This document shows positions 58,011 through 64,000 of a stretch of 64,000 bases of DNA, in pieces (within the stretch, counting starts at the first letter, position 1; the number at the start of each line of letters is the position of its first letter). Below the pieces are notes generated by a model. It worked only from the letters and a program-made list of their open reading frames with translations. It was not told the DNA's origin and did no database searches. The DNA comes from Gavia stellata (Eukaryota > Chordata > Aves > Gaviiformes > Gaviidae), in assembly GCF_030936135.1 (NCBI RefSeq), contig NC_082610.1, positions 21,990,221 to 22,054,220 of the forward strand, read 5' to 3'. Position numbers and translations under genes: made by a program.

Positions 58011-61000
58011 ACGTTGTGCATCCATTACAAGTTCTCCCCCAAGCTGAACTATGACGCGGTCACCTTCGACGGCCTCCACATCTCCCTGTGCGACCTCAAG
58101 CGCCAGATCATGGGCTGTGAGAAGCTGAAGGCAGCCAACTACCACCTGCAGATCACCAACGCCCAGGCTACAGAAGGTGCGTGGGGGTGGCGGGCGCGGG
58201 GCCTCAGGCACCGCCCGGCTGGCGGCATCGCAGACTGCCCTGCGCTGGCTGCGTCTGCAGGAGCCGCGCTCTGCTCTTTGTGGCTCGTCCCCACGCAGCG
58301 TGAGTCAGCCTGGGGCCCATCCTGCCGGCGTGTGGGGCGCAAGGGGCTCCAGGGATTAAACGGTGTGGGAAGCCATAATGCGATTTGGCCACGATCGGTA
58401 GCTGTGACTTGTGTTGGGGGCCTCACAGAGCTGTTCTTTCGTAGCTGCTGTTCTGACAACTACCTTCAGATCCCTGTTTTAGACACAGAGCTATGCGTAG
58501 AAGAATACATCATTGACGTGCAACAGGTAGTGCTTACAAACGTTTTGGTTTCCTGGAATTCTTCTAGGTAAAATGGTAAGGAAACGTGGGAGGATGCCTT
58601 GTAATAACAAACTTGCCAGATTTCTTTGAAATCTGGCAGAGAAAGCTGAAAGGGATAGAATAGATGGCTAATTTGAAGAAGAAAAGTGGTTTGAGTGACT
58701 TAATTTTGTCTTCAACTTGTTTTACCCCACTGCACTGGAAAAGTGGTTTTGTGGCTGTTGCAGAAAGTGCTCACTATCCCCATTTTGGGGCCATCTTGCA
58801 CGTGAGTGTTCTCTGTATCTAAATTATCCTTTGGAATTTCATGTTAATGTAACTGCTTTTCTACACCAAAGACATTGCCATTCAGATGCTATTGAGCATC
58901 ATTTTCTCATTGATTTCTAACCTTGTTTTTCTTTTCCTGGCACCACGTGTTAACCACCTCAGGGCAGTACTGAAGTTTTATGGCAGAACACTTGTGGTGA
59001 ATATACATAAGAAATGTTCTTAGAGAAGTCATCAATTCTTCAGTATGAGGCAGCAGTCAAAGTAGCTGTTGTTTAAGTTGTCTGCCTCCATTCATTTGTT
59101 GAAATACTTCTTCCCCTTGACTCTTTCAAGCCTACTATTTTCTTGTAGAATAGGTAGCAAGTTTCAGACCCTTGTGTCTCTTCTGCTCTGGACTTTAATA
59201 GAACACCCAAATCTTCCTGTGCTCTTGTAAGCTTTCTGAGTTAATTGAATCCTTATTTTTAATCGCAGGTCAGATTGACAAAAGCCCAGTAGCCACGTAC
59301 TGGCCATCACTGACACTAAAACAAGTGGTGTGCTGCTAGGGAATAGGAATCCACAATGTTGTTACCTCCAGCTTTGTTGAACATTTCTATTGGAGCTCTG
59401 CTTGGACACGTGTGAAAAGTAGCCTTGTTGAGCATGATGTCACTGCTCGCTTTGCAGATGTTGAGTCATGCGTTGAGGCAGAGTGATACTGCTTTGCAGG
59501 TCCTGGTAGTTGCCAGGGGATGTTGCTGCCCGCAGGGAACAGGTTCCTGGTGGGAGATGCCCGTTTAGTCTGAGAGCTGTTAGACTAAGCTGGCATCTGT
59601 TAAATTCAAACTGAGCAAACAAAAATTTCCAGGGACTTTAGGAATAGCGCTCCAGCTTTAGTCCTTTCCTATTAAAAAAAAAAAAAAGTTAGCTTTTTAG
59701 CCTATGTTTTTTCACTTCACCTTTAATAAAAGCTAAAGAGGGGAAATGCCACTTTAGTTTGAGCCAGTTTTGCCCTGCTTGTGAAATCAAGCTCAAAACC
59801 TGCCCAAAACTTCTGTGATCCAAATTCTAGCCCTGCCAGTTTTGTTTCCATTTAAATGTAAAGCACTGAGCAGCTGAGAAGTGTGGTTGTTGATGGATTA
59901 AGCTCCAAGAAACAGGCAGCGGTGGCAGGCTCTCTTCTGTGTTCTGTCAGCCTGGAGCACTGGCAGCAGAGGTGCATTGTTTTTAGTTAACAGCTATGAA
60001 AGCGACGGCGTGGAGTTTTCATGCTTTAGCTAAGTGCCTGGTTTGTTGCAGGGCAAGCTAGTCAGGCTTTAGAATCTGGCTTACGCAGGTGAGACTTTGC
60101 TGTGGTTTGTTTTGCTCCGAAGTTCTATTGGTTTTGTAGCCTAACAGAAGCAAAAGCAACTTAAGCTAGATCAGGAGAGAACCTCGTGCATTAGCAGACT
60201 CTTCTTTAGTGACCTTTGAGACCATTTTGCTGTTGGCATTTAAACTATTGTAAAAAAAAGAGAAATATTTTGCTGCTTGTGTTTGATTATCAAACGTGAA
60301 GATTTCTTGAAATGTACTGTTAGCGTGTTGAGATGATAATGGCGCGATGTTACCTATAAAGTTTTGCTTTAATGTCTGTAAAGGGATTCTCTGAAGGGCA
60401 ATTACATATTAATATACATTCTCATTAATTGACTAATGTTTTTGTCTGTATTTATGTTGTTTTCAGAATACCCACATGGTAATGCCCCGATTCCTAAGAG
60501 CTCGACGGTAATTGTTAGAAGAATCCTTGCTGGAGGAGTTAAAGCTACCAGCAAAACCTATGTTCCGTAAGTATCCATAATGTACTGTATTCTTTGTTAG
60601 GGGTTTCAGTGTGTTAACTTTTTTGTGGCTATTAGTTTACAGAGGCATTCAGATCGTCTCTTTCTTGTTAAAGCTGCTGTTAATTTTTGTTGTCATGGGG
60701 TAGATTTTAACGTATCTGTCCCAAAGTAGACTGAGATTTTTCAGCCTGCGGGGACATGGAGTTCCATCTCCAACAATGGTAACTTGTAAAATGAATCTGT
60801 TTGGTTTGTTCTTGGGGTTGATTGTTCTGAGAGCCAAGTTGCAGATCCTGTTTCCCCTCGGTGGAGAGATTCCTTATTATATGTGTTTGCTTTTATTGCT
60901 TTTATAGTAAAGACAGATTCGCATTGTAGTGTAAACTTATAATTTGTTCCCATCTCAGAAGAGTCCAAGTCTGAGTGTTTGACTATTTCTTGCATTTGGG

Positions 61001-63285
61001 GAAGGGGGGGGGGCGGGATACGGCAGGTATTCGTACGCCCCAAATATGGGTGTTTTGCGTACCAGCTATAAAGACCAAGGGCTACCAGCTGGCGAACCAT
61101 GCAAACAAGAAGTTCCATTCATAAGTGATTCCTGTTAGTTTCCTAAAGACAACGCCGGTTTCAGGCAAGAGAAAAAGAACAATATGCTAAAGTGGATTGC
61201 CTTTTGTGTGAGTACGATGAAGGAACAGTTAATCCTTTCCAAACTTGAAACTCAGTAAGCAGTGCAGCACCTTAGCAAATGTTAGGAGTTGTCTTTCTAT
61301 GTCTGTTTTTACCCTAAGCTGATTATCTGTGCTCCAGGTTTTAATTCTGTGTTCCTGAGGTTTACAGAGGACAGAGAATCGGGTGTATTGATTAAAATTA
61401 CAGCTATTCAAATGCAATCCTGACTACAGGATTATGGCTGTCATTTACATATTCCTACAGTCCCATTCTGTAGCAGCTACATTAGCGTTGTTTGAATGGC
61501 CATGTTTTCCAGCCACCTTAAAGATATGCCTCTTCACCACAATCAGTAGGTATTACTAGCTTGTGGTTTTGCCGTGCCTTTCTGATGTTGGTTCTCAAGA
61601 AATAAAGTAGACTGATGAGTTACAGTGTGTCTCGAACAAACAGTACAGCAGCATCCTGGTGCCCATGAAGCATCTGCAAGCAAAAACCCATGAATTTATG
61701 TGGCTCTGCATGTAAACTTTGGGCATATGACTGCAGTAGTTGCTGCAGTGCTTTCAGGCACTCCCTAGCAATTCTGGATGCCACAGCATGGTTCTTATAA
61801 ACATGGCTTTGTTTGGGAGATTAATTGAAATATGTATGCTTAGTACTGTCTTGTCAGTGCATCCTCCGTTTCTGGTTGGATGGCACCCTCTCCTGCTGTT
61901 GTAATGCTGCCCTAAAAGGAGAGGATAGGTGCTGCTAGCATCAAAGATCAAAGAAATAGCTGGATGTGGGGATAAGGAAGGAATGGCACTGCTGTTCTAA
62001 CGTTGAAAATTAACCAGGCAGATTAGCTTTCTATTCCTTCAGCTGAAAACATTGCAGAAACAACTGGTAGAGTGGTTAACATTTGGGGATGATGAATGTG
62101 GGCTGTAATGGTGGAGAGGCTTTCAAAATGCGTTACTCGCCTTGGAGTATGTTCTTCAAGGTCAATGGATGAAGAAACCATCGTGTGGCAATCTAAAGTG
62201 TTTCCTCGTACTTCCTCATCTTCAGGAGGTACGTGCCTGTAGCTGCGAGCCTGGTGGTGTTCTAGCAGTGGCAGGAAGCGTGAGCCTTTCTATTTGTACA
62301 TCAGGTCCATAGGAGCCTTTGAATTGCCTCTGCTCATGGGATGCTTTGGATGATATATGAATGGTTTGTTAACTGTATCAATGGTTGCATGTCCGACTCG
62401 TGATGAGCAGCATGCAAATAGAGATCAATGAGTATGTGGAAGCTCAGCAAGGTTTCAAATGTAATAGATATTTCCTAAGATATTGTAGCATTTTCAAGAT
62501 TATCTTAAAGCACATTCTGGCAATTAAGACCTTTTGTGTTTTTGTCATGGGACTCCTAAATCTCACAAAATCCTAGGAACTGCTTTCAGGTGACATTTCT
62601 ACTACTATTTTTAGCCAATATAGCATATGTAACGCATGTAGCATTTTGGCACTTTCATGACTAAGTGCAGTCGATATCTGAACACAGTGCTTAGGCTTCC
62701 ACAAAGAAACACTGTTCTAAAGACTCTGCTGCTGACATTGCTGTTATTTCTCTGTCAGATGACTGATTTTTTTCCCTTAAGTAAACTTGCACTTCAAAGG
62801 GTCTCGACTACCCCTGTTCTTTCTTAGAGACTAAAGTACTCTCTCTGGTACCTATTTGTAATACTGGGCATATACAGGTGGCTAAAGTTACCTTCATATG
62901 TTGATGGCTGATTGTTTAAGAACACAAAACCGTGGTACAGACTTCATATTTTCGATACGTATGCAGCAGAGACAAAATATCTGAGGACTTTGTCTTGCAC
63001 TGTTGTGTTCTACATCTGTAAGTCTTAGAGTAATTTGTGACAAAGCAGAAATGGGATTTTGGGGGTTTTTTTAGTTGCACTGAATGTACGAAGAGAGAAG
63101 TATTTATGTATATGAATAAATTTCCACAGTCACTAGACTATCAGAACAGAATGTTTTGATGTTGAGGTTTTATAATCTGTTTTCACTGCTTGATGTTGGG
63201 TACAAGTACTTTAGTTTAAGTTCTGATCACCTTTATTTCTTCTTCTAGAAGTCGAACTGAGCCAGTGAGTGGAACACCAAAAGTG
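58011..63285 (+). CDS. RBBP6: RBBP6-like, exons 1-3, continues beyond the window; ATG replaced by ACG
   Basis: RBBP6 is a RING E3 ligase and mRNA 3'-end processing factor that binds p53 and RB1. Three exons with correct phases are visible: 58011-58176, 60467-60566 and 63249-63285. They encode the ubiquitin-like DWNN domain (FDGLHISLCDLKRQIMG, LQITNAQ, TVIVRRI, TSKTYVP and SRTEP). No stop occurs within them. The codon aligned with the vertebrate start is ACG, in ACC-ACG-TTG-TGC, and no in-frame ATG lies upstream after the TAG at 57972. Initiation would need ACG, the following TTG, an upstream exon or an internal ATG. Substitutions within the domain (for example CysGlu after IMG) show divergence from the canonical gene. 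It is either a diverged paralogue or an early pseudogene. Confidence 0.8.
58177..60466 (+). other. RBBP6-like intron 1
   Basis: The donor is GTGCGT and the acceptor TTTTCAG. It contains an exon-like open block (58445-58527) with an AG before it and a GTAGTG after it that I cannot assign, and an A-run at about 59672. Confidence 0.6.
60567..63248 (+). other. RBBP6-like intron 2
   Basis: The donor is GTAAGT and the acceptor TTCTTCTTCTAG. It is AT-rich intron with a G-run at about 61002-61013; no other feature was recognised. Confidence 0.65.
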
Positions 63286-64000
63286 GTATGTAAAAACACA
63301 ATCTCAGACTTTTTTCTACACGCTGCACTTAGATCTCAACAATGAAGCCTTGTATTAATTTTCCAAACATTAACTTAATGTATTTCCCAGTAAAACATAG
63401 TCTGTGTTGTAAATACCATGTAGTTGATTCAGCAAAGGAAAAACTGAGTCATGCCATTGCACAGTTGTAAAGTGAATCTTGGTGCTTGTGCCTAGTAATG
63501 CATTGTATTTCATATTGAATATGCCAGAATATTTCCTGAATGACTTTGTGCTCTACGGATAACGTATGATCGTTTGTAGATCACGTAGGCTCAAGGTTTG
63601 CACAACTGAACATGGCGCCACATTCTACAGCTGTCTGCCTACAGCTAGTAATATGGTTGTTGGTCTAGGTGGTTGTGTGCTTTTTGTTTCCTGCAATAAA
63701 AATTGATTGGAGTGTATTTTTTGCCATTTTGACATTGTATCACTTAGCTTTTGTTTTTAAATACTTTTTTTGCCTAATGGTTTTTGAGAATGTTATCAAA
63801 ACCCACTGAGAATCCATGATTATTAAACTTGGTACTGTTTCTTACTTTTGGCTTGGGGATTCAAAGAAATACCCAAACAAACATATCCCATACCTCTTGA
63901 GGGCAGTTCTGTGCAGCTAAATCTTTCCTTCTGATGTCCTTAAATACTTGGGTCTTTGTTCCTAAGACTGTATCATTGAAGCGATATTGTTTGGGCCCCT
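63286..64000 (+). other. RBBP6-like intron 3, runs off the window
   Basis: The donor is GTATGT. The sequence is AT-rich with no coding segment; the next RBBP6 exon is not reached. Confidence 0.55.

Overview
This is vertebrate nuclear DNA, most likely from a bird. The host gene pieces read as sauropsid orthologues, introns are short, promoters are CpG-rich, and the interspersed repeats are dominated by gammaretrovirus-like (class I) endogenous retroviruses (ERVs). I saw no Alu or L1. Nothing is prokaryotic and I saw no tRNA or rRNA genes.

Layout. 1-5020: a unit with a 55-bp tandem repeat, each copy carrying a CArG box, followed by an intronless 696-codon gene of the RIM-binding protein 3 family. 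5021-11675: ERV-1a (minus strand), with both LTRs but no primer-binding site and a deleted integrase. 11676-13157: a second copy of the first 1.4 kb of the window. 13158-15658: the 3' end of another retrovirus, ERV-2a (minus). 15659-24326: ERV-1b (plus), a long relative of ERV-1a with its RNase H region split by a solo ERV-2 LTR that has 4-bp target duplications. 24327-25258: the 3' end and LTR of a third family. 25259-29150: a non-processed MAP4K3 pseudogene fragment (minus). 29190-29860: a CTCGG-type pentamer repeat and CpG-rich DNA, followed by a partial third-family LTR. 30470-46491: a block collinear with the vertebrate EXOC7-FOXJ1 neighbourhood, holding EXOC7 exons 1-6 and the last FOXJ1 exon, both open in frame and both cut off. 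46973-49989: a second MAP4K3 fragment, inverted relative to the first. 49990-54622: ERV-2b (minus), truncated. 54700-56990: remnants of a fourth, gamma-type ERV. 57160-57540: a minisatellite. 57640-64000: the 5' part of an RBBP6-like gene (plus) that runs off the window.

Interpretation. The window looks like a patchwork of duplicated gene fragments from several unlinked loci (RIMBP3-like, MAP4K3, EXOC7/FOXJ1, RBBP6), stitched together by duplication, inversion and nested retroviral insertion. In birds this pattern suits a sex-limited W chromosome, a germline-restricted chromosome or an unplaced microchromosomal duplication block. The sequence alone cannot choose between these or exclude a chimeric assembly. 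The most intact host-gene signals are the RIMBP3-like ORF with its CArG array, the six open EXOC7 exons, the FOXJ1 terminal exon and the RBBP6-like exons, which have lost the ATG. The most interesting retroviral signals are a single in-frame UGA-CGG between gag and pol in both ERV-1 copies, an apparent slippery A-run at a shared gag break, an arginine-tRNA-type primer-binding site, and an Env type unlike the usual gammaretroviral one.
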